Below are positions 17,537 through 25,924 of a DNA stretch of 49,306 nucleotides, piece after piece. Positions within the stretch are counted from its first letter, which is position 1; each line of letters begins with the position of its first letter. The stretch covers positions 1-49,306 of the forward strand of contig JAOMCN010000010.1 in the NCBI GenBank assembly GCA_028345065.1, given 5' to 3'. The translations under genes and the position numbers were made by a program. The notes beneath the pieces are model-generated. The model did no database searches, was not told the DNA's origin, and saw only the letters and a list, made by a program, of their open reading frames with translations. Source of the stretch: Rhodospirillales bacterium (GTDB lineage: Bacteria > Pseudomonadota > Alphaproteobacteria > Rhodospirillales > UBA2165).

Positions 17537-18367
17537 TTAGGTTTCCGCCATAGTTTTAAGTCCGAGCTCACCTAATGCTACCTTCATCTGCTCCTCATCC
17601 GGTATTCGGTTGTGCCATTCGGGTCGGCCTTCCATAAAGGAAATACCCTTGCCCTTAACCGTGTTCGCGATAATGGCCAGAGGCTTGCCGCTAGTCGTAC
17701 CAATTAAAGATAACGCATCTAAAAGTTCTTCAAAGGAATGACCATTTACCGTTATTGCCTTCCATCCGAAACTTTGCCACTTTCCTTCCAAATCTCCTAA
17801 ATCCAAAAGCTCCTTAGTTCTCCCAAGGATGCAGAGGTCATTACGATCTACAATGGCTACCAAGTTGTCTAAGTTGTGATGGGCCGCAAACATTGCAGAC
17901 TCCCAGATAGATCCCTCGTAACATTCCCCATCACCAAGGACTACAAACGTTCGATAATCTTCGTTGTTTTGTTTTGCCGCAAACGCAAACCCCGAACCCA
18001 TACCAACTCCATGACCCAGAGACCCAGATATCCCTTCGATCCCAGGAATTTTATAATCCGCATACATTCCGAGAAGTCCACCTGGCTGGGTATAACGCTT
18101 AAGTTCTCTCTTATCGAAATAATCAAGATCCGCCAAAACGGGATATTGAACGGCAGCAGCGTGGCCCTTGCTGACTATTATACGGTCTCGATTAGGGGCA
18201 TCTGGTCGCCCCCTAGTTAACCTAGCAACCCCTCCATAATAGAGTGCTACAATTATCTCTACACAAGAATAGGATGATGGAATATGACCCTTACGTTGCC
18301 TCATGACCATATTCCAGCATTCTTGGCGCAACCACAGTGCCTTATCCTCAAGGTGATTAATATTCAT
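17537..18367 (-). CDS. Transketolase, N-terminal (thiamine diphosphate) subunit
   Basis: The 276-residue protein carries the thiamine diphosphate motif at 145-176, from GDGECYEG to IVDRN (GDG followed by N about 30 residues later), together with the SKGHAAAVQYPVLA segment near 66 and GSLGHGVGMGSGFA near 115. These are hallmarks of the transketolase N-terminal half. It lies in the same operon as its partner, with no gap. The first genes of the operon are therefore the radical SAM gene and this pair. Housekeeping transketolase is normally a single chain, so this split form is likely dedicated. Confidence 0.9.
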   Translation of the reverse strand: MNINHLEDKALWLRQECWNMVMRQRKGHIPSSYSCVEIIVALYYGGVARLTRGRPDAPNRDRIIVSKGHAAAVQYPVLADLDYFDKRELKRYTQPGGLLGMYADYKIPGIEGISGSLGHGVGMGSGFAFAAKQNNEDYRTFVVLGDGECYEGSIWESAMFAAHHNLDNLVAIVDRNDLCILGRTKELLDLGDLEGKWQSFGWKAITVNGHSFEELLDALSLIGTTSGKPLAIIANTVKGKGISFMEGRPEWHNRIPDEEQMKVALGELGLKTMAET

Positions 18368-18397
18368 GCTGCTTTATTCCGTTCTTGATAACGAAAA

Positions 18398-19891
18398 TTA
18401 TGAAACTGAGCCTTGTTCCAATAATTTGCGTTTCAGAGGTACCGAAACCATACGCGAAATATGATCAACAACTTCCTGGCCAAATTTTCTATTCACCATG
18501 TCCAAATAAGGCTGATGACTAAAATATTTGCCAAAGGCTTGATCCCTAAATTCTAGGATTTCTGCCGCACTACAATATTTGTTACTTAAAGGTTTAGTAT
18601 TATAACCGTGTTGAGAATAATCCATCCACGTCTCAGGCAACTCTGCATCATCTTTTACTGCCATTTTATATAAGCCCGAACCCGGGTAAGCCATAGCAGA
18701 ATAAAAATTTGCAAACTCACAATTGAGTTCAAGGGATAGATCCAACGTCTCCTGCATTCTAGAAATATTATCGTCAGGTAGTCCAAAGATATAATTTCCT
18801 ATTGTGTAAATACCGGCATTTTGGATTCGTCTTACAACATCAATAATATCATCATTACCATATTTTTTCAGCGCGCCGTCTCTCACATAATCACTCCCGC
18901 TTTCGATACCAAGACACAACCAATTAACACCAGCAGCCTTTAGATGCTCCAAAAATTCATCCTGCACGGTATCCACACGAGCATATGCCCAAATGTTGAC
19001 ATTATAATCTCGGTTTTTTAGTAAATCACAAAGGCTTAAAACATGGGATTTGTTGAGTACGAACATTTCATCAACGAATTTGATATTCTTAATGCCGTAG
19101 TTATTAACCAGATAATCAATTTCTGTAATAACGCAATCGGGACTCCAAGTGCGGTAAGACGACTTTCCAAACGGGGCATTTATACAACAAAAACTGCATT
19201 TGTAAGGACAACCCAAGCTTGTATGGATTGAAGCATAAGGTGAGCGTTCGTCAATATGATCAAAACAATGCCAATTATGAGCACGGTATTTTTCCATAGG
19301 CAGCAAATCCCAAGCTATGCCCGGCATTGCCGTGTCAAGATCACCAATGAGAGGTTCGGCAATTTTTGGTCCGACTACCTGGTCACCATTACGCCACCAA
19401 AGACTTGGAATTCCTGAAAAATCATTATGGCCTTCAAGAAGGGCCTTCAGTACTTTATATATGGTTACCGGTCCTTCCATATCTACTACGAAATCAACTG
19501 CTTCTGTATTCATAGTTTGCGCAGGCAGTGCTGCTGGATGGGTCCCGGTCATCATTATCTTTGCACTAACGCCAGCATCTTTAATTTTACGGGCAATATC
19601 ACCTGCGGCTGTCATATTTTGAGTTGAAGCGGAGGGTTGCAAGCCATAAACAACAATCACAATTAGCTTAGCCTCAAAATCTTCAGAAGCAATTCGAGCA
19701 ACTTCGTTTGCACTAGCCATCATTGCAGGTGCATCGTAGATGTACGCACTATGCCCTTTTTGGCGCAAAAACGTTGCAAAAAGACCCGCAAATACAGGAG
19801 GTTCGATCGCCGAAAACTCATCACCCAAACCTTGGTAAATTTGCTTCCTATCACCAGGATTAATAAACAGAACATCTAAGCTTTCAGCCAT
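18398..19891 (-). CDS. B12-binding radical SAM protein, first gene of the sugar operon
   Basis: The 497-residue protein has an N-terminal cobalamin-binding-like Rossmann domain (1-150; LIVIVVYGLQPSAS, KIMMTGTHPAALP) and a radical SAM core with CxxxCxxC at C228, C232 and C235 (SLGCPYKCSFC), followed by KFVDEMFVLN and the IESGSD and GNYIFGLPDD segments typical of the class B methyltransferase/cyclase group. Known members methylate unactivated carbon or rearrange rings. As the promoter-proximal gene of the operon it probably modifies the same sugar, for example a C-methylation; this is inference. The start is the only well placed ATG, about 40 bases from a candidate promoter. Confidence 0.85.
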   Translation of the reverse strand: MAESLDVLFINPGDRKQIYQGLGDEFSAIEPPVFAGLFATFLRQKGHSAYIYDAPAMMASANEVARIASEDFEAKLIVIVVYGLQPSASTQNMTAAGDIARKIKDAGVSAKIMMTGTHPAALPAQTMNTEAVDFVVDMEGPVTIYKVLKALLEGHNDFSGIPSLWWRNGDQVVGPKIAEPLIGDLDTAMPGIAWDLLPMEKYRAHNWHCFDHIDERSPYASIHTSLGCPYKCSFCCINAPFGKSSYRTWSPDCVITEIDYLVNNYGIKNIKFVDEMFVLNKSHVLSLCDLLKNRDYNVNIWAYARVDTVQDEFLEHLKAAGVNWLCLGIESGSDYVRDGALKKYGNDDIIDVVRRIQNAGIYTIGNYIFGLPDDNISRMQETLDLSLELNCEFANFYSAMAYPGSGLYKMAVKDDAELPETWMDYSQHGYNTKPLSNKYCSAAEILEFRDQAFGKYFSHQPYLDMVNRKFGQEVVDHISRMVSVPLKRKLLEQGSVS

Positions 19892-19937
19892 TTTCGTTTC
19901 TACATTATGTTGTTTTTGAAGTCAATTTTCCGAATTT

Positions 19938-19966
19938 CATATATTTTATTATTTTATCTTAATCAA
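19938..19966 (-). promoter_or_regulatory. Possible sigma70-type promoter for the sugar operon
   Basis: On the - strand TTGATT (19961-19966) and TATATG (19938-19943) are separated by 17 bases, and the expected transcript would start about 40 bases before the radical SAM start codon. Both boxes match four of six consensus bases. The 117-base gap is very AT-rich, so chance matches are likely. Confidence 0.35.
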
Positions 19967-20008
19967 AGTTGACGAAGAATAAACATAACAGCTTTAATTT
20001 GTAAAATT

Positions 20009-20932
20009 TTAGACAATTTGGTCCTCCCTAGGCCCAAATAAACGAATGAGATTGGTTACATCTTCCTCGGCGTAACCTCGAGAAGATATTTGCCTAAACA
20101 TTTCGGCAGCAGTTGCGGCCATCGGAAGAGGCGTGTTCGTTTCTCGTCCTAATTCACGGGCACTATCAACATCTTTTAACATTGTATATACGTGCCCTAA
20201 TAATGGCTCCACTTCACGCTTAGAAAATCTTGGTCCAAATACTTGAAGTGGGAGTGAGTCGCCAAAGCCTCCGGCCAAAGCTTCGTGCAATTTGGTTGCA
20301 TCTATACCGGATCGTTCTGCTAAGCTTATAGCTTCAGCTATTGTAACTAGGTTTGACGCTACTATGACTTGGTTGCAAAGCTTGGTTACCTGACCTGCAC
20401 CAGTATGACCCATGTGAGTCATGCGGTTGCATAAATTGCTCACTATCGGGCGAACCCTTTCAATTGCCTCAGTTTTTCCGCCAGCCAGAATTGCAAGGCT
20501 TCCCTCTTCGGCACCTTTAACGCCACCTGATACCGGCGCATCGACCCAACCCATTCCACATTCGGATTCCAGGCGAACTGAAAATTCACGCGTAAGAACT
20601 GGCGAAATACTAGAAAAATCTACTAGAATCTTATTCTCAATGCCCGTTTTCACGACACCATTATCATCAAACACAACTTGCTCCACTGCATTCGCATCGG
20701 TAAGGCACATAAAGACAAATTCAGACTCGATGGTGACGGCAGCCGGACTGTCCAATGCTATTGCACCATTTTCCAATAATGGAAAGATCTTTTCGGCGCT
20801 TCGATTCCAGATATAAATAGTGTAACCCGCATTAAGCAGTCTCAAAGTCATAGGACTTCCCATGAGACCAATGCCCAAAAAACCAAGCTTGGGCTTGGGC
20901 TTGGGCTTAGTCGTTAGCTTAGCCTTAAGCAT
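20009..20932 (-). CDS. 3-hydroxyisobutyrate dehydrogenase-family oxidoreductase
   Basis: The 307-residue protein has GFLGIGLMG at 17-25 for NAD(P) binding, the family substrate signature DAPVSGG at 131-137 and the catalytic lysine K184 (GAGQVTKLCNQ). It belongs with 3-hydroxyisobutyrate dehydrogenase and 2-hydroxy-3-oxopropionate (tartronate semialdehyde) reductase, and the sequence does not decide between them. The N-terminus carries about 15 extra residues, including KPKPKPK coded by a hexanucleotide repeat. It follows ilvD by 15 bases on the same strand, so they are probably co-transcribed and may act on related hydroxyacids. Confidence 0.85.
   Translation of the reverse strand: MLKAKLTTKPKPKPKLGFLGIGLMGSPMTLRLLNAGYTIYIWNRSAEKIFPLLENGAIALDSPAAVTIESEFVFMCLTDANAVEQVVFDDNGVVKTGIENKILVDFSSISPVLTREFSVRLESECGMGWVDAPVSGGVKGAEEGSLAILAGGKTEAIERVRPIVSNLCNRMTHMGHTGAGQVTKLCNQVIVASNLVTIAEAISLAERSGIDATKLHEALAGGFGDSLPLQVFGPRFSKREVEPLLGHVYTMLKDVDSARELGRETNTPLPMAATAAEMFRQISSRGYAEEDVTNLIRLFGPREDQIV
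20891..20908. repeat. GGGCTT hexanucleotide repeat (three units)
   Basis: Three perfect GGGCTT units lie in the first codons of the dehydrogenase gene and encode Lys-Pro pairs on the - strand, next to a degenerate fourth unit. Gain or loss of a unit would keep the frame and change the N-terminal tail by two residues. Confidence 0.7.
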
Positions 20933-20947
20933 CGTTTAATCTTCTCT

Positions 20948-22639
20948 CTACCACTGGACGTTTCCCATGTGTGTCACCGCACCCATGTTTGCTGGACCAA
21001 CATTCGACGCATACTTTTGCAGAGCACCAGCCAAACCAGAAACTACGGGTGGGGACCAATTTTTGCGCCGTGCTTTTAACTCATTTTTTGTCAAATTAAC
21101 ATTAATAGTGCCAGCCATCGCATCGATACGAATGATATCCCCATCTTCAATCAACCCTATTGGTCCACCGACTGCCGCTTCCGGGCACGCATACCCAACG
21201 CACATACCTCGGGTAGCGCCAGAAAATCTTCCATCAGTTAAAAGCGCCACCTTCTCGCCCATACCTTGGCCATAAATAAGTGCAGTTACTCCAAGCATTT
21301 CTCGCATACCCGGGCCACCCTTGGGTCCTTCATTGCGGATTACTATGACTGAGCCCGTTTTATATTTCTTTTTACGGATAATATCCATGCACGCTTCTTC
21401 ACTTTCAAATACGATCGCAGGACCCTCATGTTCGAGTTTCTTTAACCCTGCAATTTTTAATAAAGCACCGTCTGGACAAAGGTTACCTTTCAAAATAATG
21501 AGCCCTCCAGTTTGTGATAAAGCATTTTCAATTTTTTTGACTACTTTTCCATCTGGTCCCAATACGTCCGACAAAGCTCCAGAAAGGTGTCGACCATCAA
21601 CTGTAAGGCAGTCTCCGTGAATAAGGTCTGCCCCTAAAAGTTCCTTTAAGATAACTGGAACTCCACCGATATCATAGACATCCTTCGCATGATAAACACC
21701 GCCTGGGCGCAAATTTGCAATCAAAGGTGTCCTTTGAAAAACCTCAGCAATATTATCTAGTGTAAAGCTTATTCCTGCCTCATGTGCGATGGCAGGTAAG
21801 TGCAAAGCAGCATTTGTGGAACCACCAGTTGCAGCTACCACTGCCGCCGAATTTTCAAGGCTCTTCACGGTTACCAGTTCCCTTGGTAGAGGACCATCGT
21901 TATTGATAGCTTCCATCAAGATCTCACCGGCAGTGCCAGCGGTCGTATTTCGTTCGTCATATACATTAGGGATCATAGAAGATCCAAGAGGTGCAAGGCC
22001 CAATGCCTCAGAAACCATTCCCATAGTATTCGCTGTAAATTGCCCCGCACAGGCACCAGTCGTCGGCAAGCACACCCTTTCAAGCTCATCTAATTCTTCA
22101 AGTGTCATTTCATTATTCATAAAAGCCCCTACGGCTTCAAATGCATCCAACACGCTGACGTCCTTACCACGCCATGTGCCAGGTAAGGCGCTGCCACCAA
22201 ACAGAAACACCGAGGGTACATTGCAACGCACCATACCCATCATCAGACCCGGCAAATTCTTGTCACAGCCCCCTATCCCAATGATGCCATCATATGCGTG
22301 CCCTCTGACTACGAGTTCAACACTGTCGGCAATCAACTCCCGGGATACGAGAGAAAACTTCATACCTTCATGGTTCATGGATATGCCATCTGAAACGGTT
22401 ATCGTAGTAAATTCCCTGGGTGTTCCCCCACCCGCTAATACACCCCTTTTTGCCGCTAATGACTGGGAGGCAAGGTTCATATTGCATGGTGTCATTTCAC
22501 CTGCAGTGGTCACTACGCCCACAAATGGCTTAGACATTGCTTCATCATCGATACCCATGGCGCGCATAAATGCCCGATGGGGAACACGGTCCAAACCATC
22601 CGTAGTAATTCGGGAACGTAACTTCCTTTTTACATTCAT
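20948..22639 (-). CDS. ilvD: Dihydroxy-acid dehydratase
   Basis: The 563-residue protein converts 2,3-dihydroxyisovalerate and its homologue to the 2-keto acids of the branched-chain amino acid pathway. It has the three cluster-ligand cysteines of the family, C52 (TPCNMNL), C125 (GGCDKNLPG) and C197 ([12 protein letters not shown]), and length typical of IlvD. The C-terminal GRFSGATRG segment is also present. Its neighbour is a hydroxyisobutyrate dehydrogenase-family gene 15 bases downstream. The same fold is used by sugar-acid dehydratases, but the cysteine segments and length match IlvD best. A GGAGAG ribosome site precedes the start. Confidence 0.92.
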   Translation of the reverse strand: MNVKRKLRSRITTDGLDRVPHRAFMRAMGIDDEAMSKPFVGVVTTAGEMTPCNMNLASQSLAAKRGVLAGGGTPREFTTITVSDGISMNHEGMKFSLVSRELIADSVELVVRGHAYDGIIGIGGCDKNLPGLMMGMVRCNVPSVFLFGGSALPGTWRGKDVSVLDAFEAVGAFMNNEMTLEELDELERVCLPTTGACAGQFTANTMGMVSEALGLAPLGSSMIPNVYDERNTTAGTAGEILMEAINNDGPLPRELVTVKSLENSAAVVAATGGSTNAALHLPAIAHEAGISFTLDNIAEVFQRTPLIANLRPGGVYHAKDVYDIGGVPVILKELLGADLIHGDCLTVDGRHLSGALSDVLGPDGKVVKKIENALSQTGGLIILKGNLCPDGALLKIAGLKKLEHEGPAIVFESEEACMDIIRKKKYKTGSVIVIRNEGPKGGPGMREMLGVTALIYGQGMGEKVALLTDGRFSGATRGMCVGYACPEAAVGGPIGLIEDGDIIRIDAMAGTINVNLTKNELKARRKNWSPPVVSGLAGALQKYASNVGPANMGAVTHMGNVQW

Positions 22640-22746
22640 GACAATTGGCTCTCCATTATTTGAACATATGTGTACCTGAAATATTTGGGGCCGTAAAAAA
22701 TCAATGACCTATGAAAAAACCCTCGATAATATGTAACTTAGGTTGT

Positions 22747-22775
22747 TTGAATTTTCCAAAGTTTGTAAGTATTTT
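22747..22775 (+). promoter_or_regulatory. Possible promoter in the ilvD/redoxin divergent region
   Basis: TTGAAT (22747-22752) and TATTTT (22770-22775) are 17 bases apart, in the 202-base divergent gap, 66 bases before the redoxin-like start. Each box matches four of six consensus bases. No leader peptide or attenuator could be recognised for ilvD. Confidence 0.3.
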
Positions 22776-22841
22776 TATTAAATGTTATTCAAATTTACAT
22801 TAGAGATCTGAGGGTGTTTTTTGAATATTAGGAGTATTAAT

Positions 22842-23648
22842 ATGCCAGACCAGAATATACAGCCACCTTCTTACAATAATAAACGTTTTAAGGTAAGCGA
22901 CTATAACTTTGAAATGTTCGTTGGACCGCGTGCTGGTGACAAAGTAAAAGATTTTACATTTACAGATCTCAATAACGGCAGTGATGTAAAACTTTCAGAT
23001 TTTGAGGGTAATTGGCTAGTAATTGAGACTGGTTCGTCAACCTGTTCAATGTACACCAAGAATATCCCAGATATGAAAAAAATAGTTTCTGAATTTTCTG
23101 ATGTCCAATTTGTTATGGTTTACGTTCGTGAGGCGCATCCAGGGGAGAGATTGGGACCTCACCAGTCTATGGGGGAAAAGAAGAAAGCCGCCCAATTAGT
23201 TGCCCCTCGTTATGGAGAACATCGCCGTGTTTTAGTTGATAACCTTGAAGGCGATTTTCACCGAGCTTTTGGTGCGATGCCCAATATTATATATATTATC
23301 CGCCCGGATGGTAAAATCCATTATCGGTGCAATTGGGCTGCACCAAGCCTAATCCGTAACGCTTTATCTGAAAGGGATAAATTCCATACCCTAGAGAATG
23401 CTGACACAATGACACTCCGAGCCAGCCGGAAAAAATTACACATGATTCGAACCATGTGGACGGGCGGGCTTCTAGCTCTCTACGATTTCTTCCGAGGCAT
23501 GCCTTTGACTATAGCTAAACACTATAAGATTGACACCTACTATAATAAACATGGACGTTTCATTAATGACCCGGAAGACAAACCCAGTGCGCAGGAGTTG
23601 GCCGAGATCATTAATGAAGCCGAAGCTAGGGCAAAAGCAGAAGCCTAA
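22842..23648 (+). CDS. Deiodinase-like thioredoxin-fold protein
   Basis: I start at ATG 22842 because an AGGAG site lies seven bases before it; the frame is open to a TTG at 22821. The 268-residue protein has a thioredoxin-like domain: AGDKVKDFTFTDL near 31, ETGSSTCSMY at 62-71 and VYVREAHPGE near 94-102. The Cys (C68) stands where iodothyronine deiodinases carry selenocysteine, and the EAHP segment is also deiodinase-like. Bacterial relatives exist with unknown substrates; a peroxidase or reductase role is more likely than deiodination. The C-terminal 90 residues are basic and helical. It faces ilvD across a divergent promoter gap. Confidence 0.7.
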   Translation: MPDQNIQPPSYNNKRFKVSDYNFEMFVGPRAGDKVKDFTFTDLNNGSDVKLSDFEGNWLVIETGSSTCSMYTKNIPDMKKIVSEFSDVQFVMVYVREAHPGERLGPHQSMGEKKKAAQLVAPRYGEHRRVLVDNLEGDFHRAFGAMPNIIYIIRPDGKIHYRCNWAAPSLIRNALSERDKFHTLENADTMTLRASRKKLHMIRTMWTGGLLALYDFFRGMPLTIAKHYKIDTYYNKHGRFINDPEDKPSAQELAEIINEAEARAKAEA

Positions 23649-23709
23649 GCAGGGAAAGTCATAAGCCTAGTTATCAGGGGAAAGGTGCTCGCACCCAAAG
23701 AAAGAATTT

Positions 23710-23727
23710 AACGCCGCCTTCGGCGTT
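23710..23727. terminator. Hairpin, possible terminator
   Basis: AACGCCG and CGGCGTT form a perfect 7-bp stem around a CCTT loop, 62 bases after the deiodinase-like gene. The following TTAT run is weak, so it may be a terminator of modest strength or a processing hairpin. Confidence 0.6.
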
Positions 23728-23807
23728 TATAATCCATCGCCGGTTTAACTCAAAAAAAGGATCTATTTATCTGTTATGACTTCCTTTGAAAATTTGACAA
23801 GTTATAA

Positions 23808-24464
23808 GTGAAAAATTTCATTCAAGAAACTGGCCTTTGGGTCGAAGTCAGGACAAACTCTGATGAATTTTTATTCAAAAACCTGCCTGCCCTATTCCTC
23901 GATAGAGACGGAACCATTGTTGAGGAAGTACTTTATCTCCACAAACCAGAAGAAATGAAGCTTCATCTGGATGCCGCACAAACAATAATAAAAGCAAATG
24001 CTATGGGTATTCCGGTGATAATCGTCACAAATCAGTCTGGAATTGGAAGGGGGTATTATGGTTGGCCTGACTTTTGCGCTGTTCAGGATGCTATGCTCGA
24101 AGAGTTGAGTTCTTTAGGGGCAAGAATAGATGCCGTCTTTGCGTGTCCTTACCATAATGATGGACAAGGACCTCACATTTATAAAAACCATCCTGACAGG
24201 AAGCCCAATCCGGGAATGCTTCTCAAAGCAGAAAATTTAATGTCCATTAATCTCCCTAAATCTTGGATTGTGGGAGACAGATCCACTGATCTAGGAGCAG
24301 GCCATGCTGCCAAATGCGAGGGTGGTGTTCATCTGAAGACAGGCCACGGCTCAGAGCCTGGCGAAAGCGAGGACGCAGAAAAATATAAATCAGAAAGTTT
24401 TAATGTTCAGCACTGCCAATCCATCGGCGAACTACCTGATGTCATTCCCTTCTTTAAACTCTGA
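23808..24464 (+). CDS. gmhB: HAD phosphatase, heptose 1,7-bisphosphate phosphatase-like
   Basis: The 218-residue HAD-IIIA protein has the nucleophile and acid/base Asp at D32 and D34 (LFLDRDGTI), motif II VTNQSGIGRGYY near 73 and motif IV WIVGDRSTDLGAG. These match GmhB and the histidinol-phosphatase group. In GmhB a zinc site CxH...CxC follows CPHH; here C113 and H116 are present (CPYHNDG) but the second cysteine pair is replaced by HIYKNHPDRKPNPG, so metal binding may be lost. It could provide the phosphatase step between HddA and HddC. The GTG start lacks a good ribosome site and the N-terminus is about 28 residues longer than usual. Confidence 0.7.
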   Translation: MKNFIQETGLWVEVRTNSDEFLFKNLPALFLDRDGTIVEEVLYLHKPEEMKLHLDAAQTIIKANAMGIPVIIVTNQSGIGRGYYGWPDFCAVQDAMLEELSSLGARIDAVFACPYHNDGQGPHIYKNHPDRKPNPGMLLKAENLMSINLPKSWIVGDRSTDLGAGHAAKCEGGVHLKTGHGSEPGESEDAEKYKSESFNVQHCQSIGELPDVIPFFKL

Positions 24465-24547
24465 CAATGATAATTAAACGGGGTGTTTCTTACTTCCTGT
24501 TACAATGATACCGCTAATTGTTTACCACTAGAACCCGTCCATACAAT

Positions 24548-24871
24548 TTAAACCTTATACTCAATTTCTGTAACCCTTATTTCTACATCACCAACGTTAG
24601 TTGCATTGTGCTCAACAGGCGCAGAATAGCCCGCAGCGTAACCATCTTTATAGTCAATAACTTTAATATTACCGTCTCTATTCTCCAATTTTAGTTTCCC
24701 ATTTGATTGCTGCAGGGTTACATAATCATGGGTATGTTGGTGCCAACCAGTTTCAGTACCAGGAGGAAAACGCCAAAAGGTTATCATTGTTTTTTGATCT
24801 TCAAATAAGACAACTCTCTCTGCTTTCTCTGTTCCCTGTCTCTTCTCTTTCTCTTTAAGTAATACAGACAT
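24548..24871 (-). CDS. Small cupin-domain protein
   Basis: The 107-residue protein has one cupin barrel with H44, H46 and H48 (WHQHTHDY) in motif 1 and H88 (PVEHNATN) in motif 2, the usual ligands of a mononuclear metal centre. A good AGGAG site precedes the ATG. Single-domain cupins of this size include isomerases, dioxygenases and sensors. Being next to a dehydrogenase pair suggests a metabolic enzyme or sensor for the same substrate. No specific function can be assigned. Confidence 0.75.
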   Translation of the reverse strand: MSVLLKEKEKRQGTEKAERVVLFEDQKTMITFWRFPPGTETGWHQHTHDYVTLQQSNGKLKLENRDGNIKVIDYKDGYAAGYSAPVEHNATNVGDVEIRVTEIEYKV

Positions 24872-24946
24872 GAATAGTCTCCTAATTGAACACTTTTCGG
24901 CAAGTAATTTGGGCTTTGATTTGTTATCGCAAATCCAACAAAACGA

Positions 24947-25924
24947 TCATGGGCTTTTTGCGGGCTTTGGCATTAAGTCTAAACGCATCAAAAGTGTGAT
25001 AAAAGTTTCTAATTTTTGTTCCTTATAGGCATTCATATCGACGTTACAATAATCATACATGCCTTTACCTGATTTTAGGCCAAGATTTCCCCTATCCATT
25101 TTCTCTTCCACGATGTTTGGTGTTTTATAACGAATTCCCAACTCGCCGCTTAGATAGCGATTAGCGTAATAAAGGATATCGAGACCACCCCAGTCTACAA
25201 ATTCTATAGGACCCATAGTTGCAAAGCGGATACCAAGCCCAGAAGTCACTGCTCGATCTATATCTTCAGCAGAAGCAACCCCCTCCTCAACCATTCGACA
25301 GGCCTCACTCATAATTAATGATTGGAGCCTTGGAACAATATAGCCCGGTGATGGTTTACATTGGACCGGCACCTTACCTATACCTTCCAGCAGAGCAATT
25401 AATCCGTCGATTATTTCCTGTTTGGTCTCTTCAGACGGACTTACTTCAACCAATGGGATTAAAAAAGCAGGATTTAAGAAATGGGCGTTTAAGAAATGAC
25501 TTGGTTTTGATGTAAAAGTGGCCAGTTTTGTGGACAAAATCGTCGATGTGGTCGACGCTATCACGGTATCTGAACCTGCAAATAAACTTGCCCGGTAAAG
25601 GGCGTCTTTTTTTGATTTCAACGTCTCAGGCACACATTCAAATATATAATCTGCCTCGATTAACCTTTCTTTTGAATGCTGTAACGGAATTAGTTCTATG
25701 TGGTTCAAGGTATTTTGAATTTCGTTTTCTTGCACCACGTTAAGTAAATTCAACAATCTTAAATTCTCCTCTATTTCAGCCTTTGCCTCTCTAAGTAGAT
25801 TAACCGACCCATCTGCTGAACGTTCCTTAAAATCGATAATCGAGACCTCGTACCCTCCGTACGCAAAAACTTGGGCAATTCCGCGGCCCATTCTGCCTGC
25901 ACCCAAAGCCACAATTTTAGTCAT
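24947..25924 (-). CDS. 3-hydroxyacyl-CoA dehydrogenase-family protein
   Basis: The 325-residue protein has the Rossmann motif GAGRMGRGIAQ at 8-18, the FECVPE segment near 95-100 and the catalytic His in LNAHFLNPA (H148) with E160 as the partner acid. These are the residues of the 3-hydroxybutyryl-CoA dehydrogenase family, and the C-terminal helical domain is present. L-gulonate or carnitine dehydrogenases share the fold and are alternatives. The start overlaps the end of the opine-dehydrogenase-like gene by eight bases, indicating translational coupling and possibly a shared substrate. Confidence 0.75.
   Translation of the reverse strand: MTKIVALGAGRMGRGIAQVFAYGGYEVSIIDFKERSADGSVNLLREAKAEIEENLRLLNLLNVVQENEIQNTLNHIELIPLQHSKERLIEADYIFECVPETLKSKKDALYRASLFAGSDTVIASTTSTILSTKLATFTSKPSHFLNAHFLNPAFLIPLVEVSPSEETKQEIIDGLIALLEGIGKVPVQCKPSPGYIVPRLQSLIMSEACRMVEEGVASAEDIDRAVTSGLGIRFATMGPIEFVDWGGLDILYYANRYLSGELGIRYKTPNIVEEKMDRGNLGLKSGKGMYDYCNVDMNAYKEQKLETFITLLMRLDLMPKPAKSP

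Noticed and set aside
21789-22679. 296-codon open frame on the + strand opposite ilvD
   Set aside because: It is fully antisense to a strong ilvD gene whose cysteine motifs are intact, and its product has no recognisable motif.
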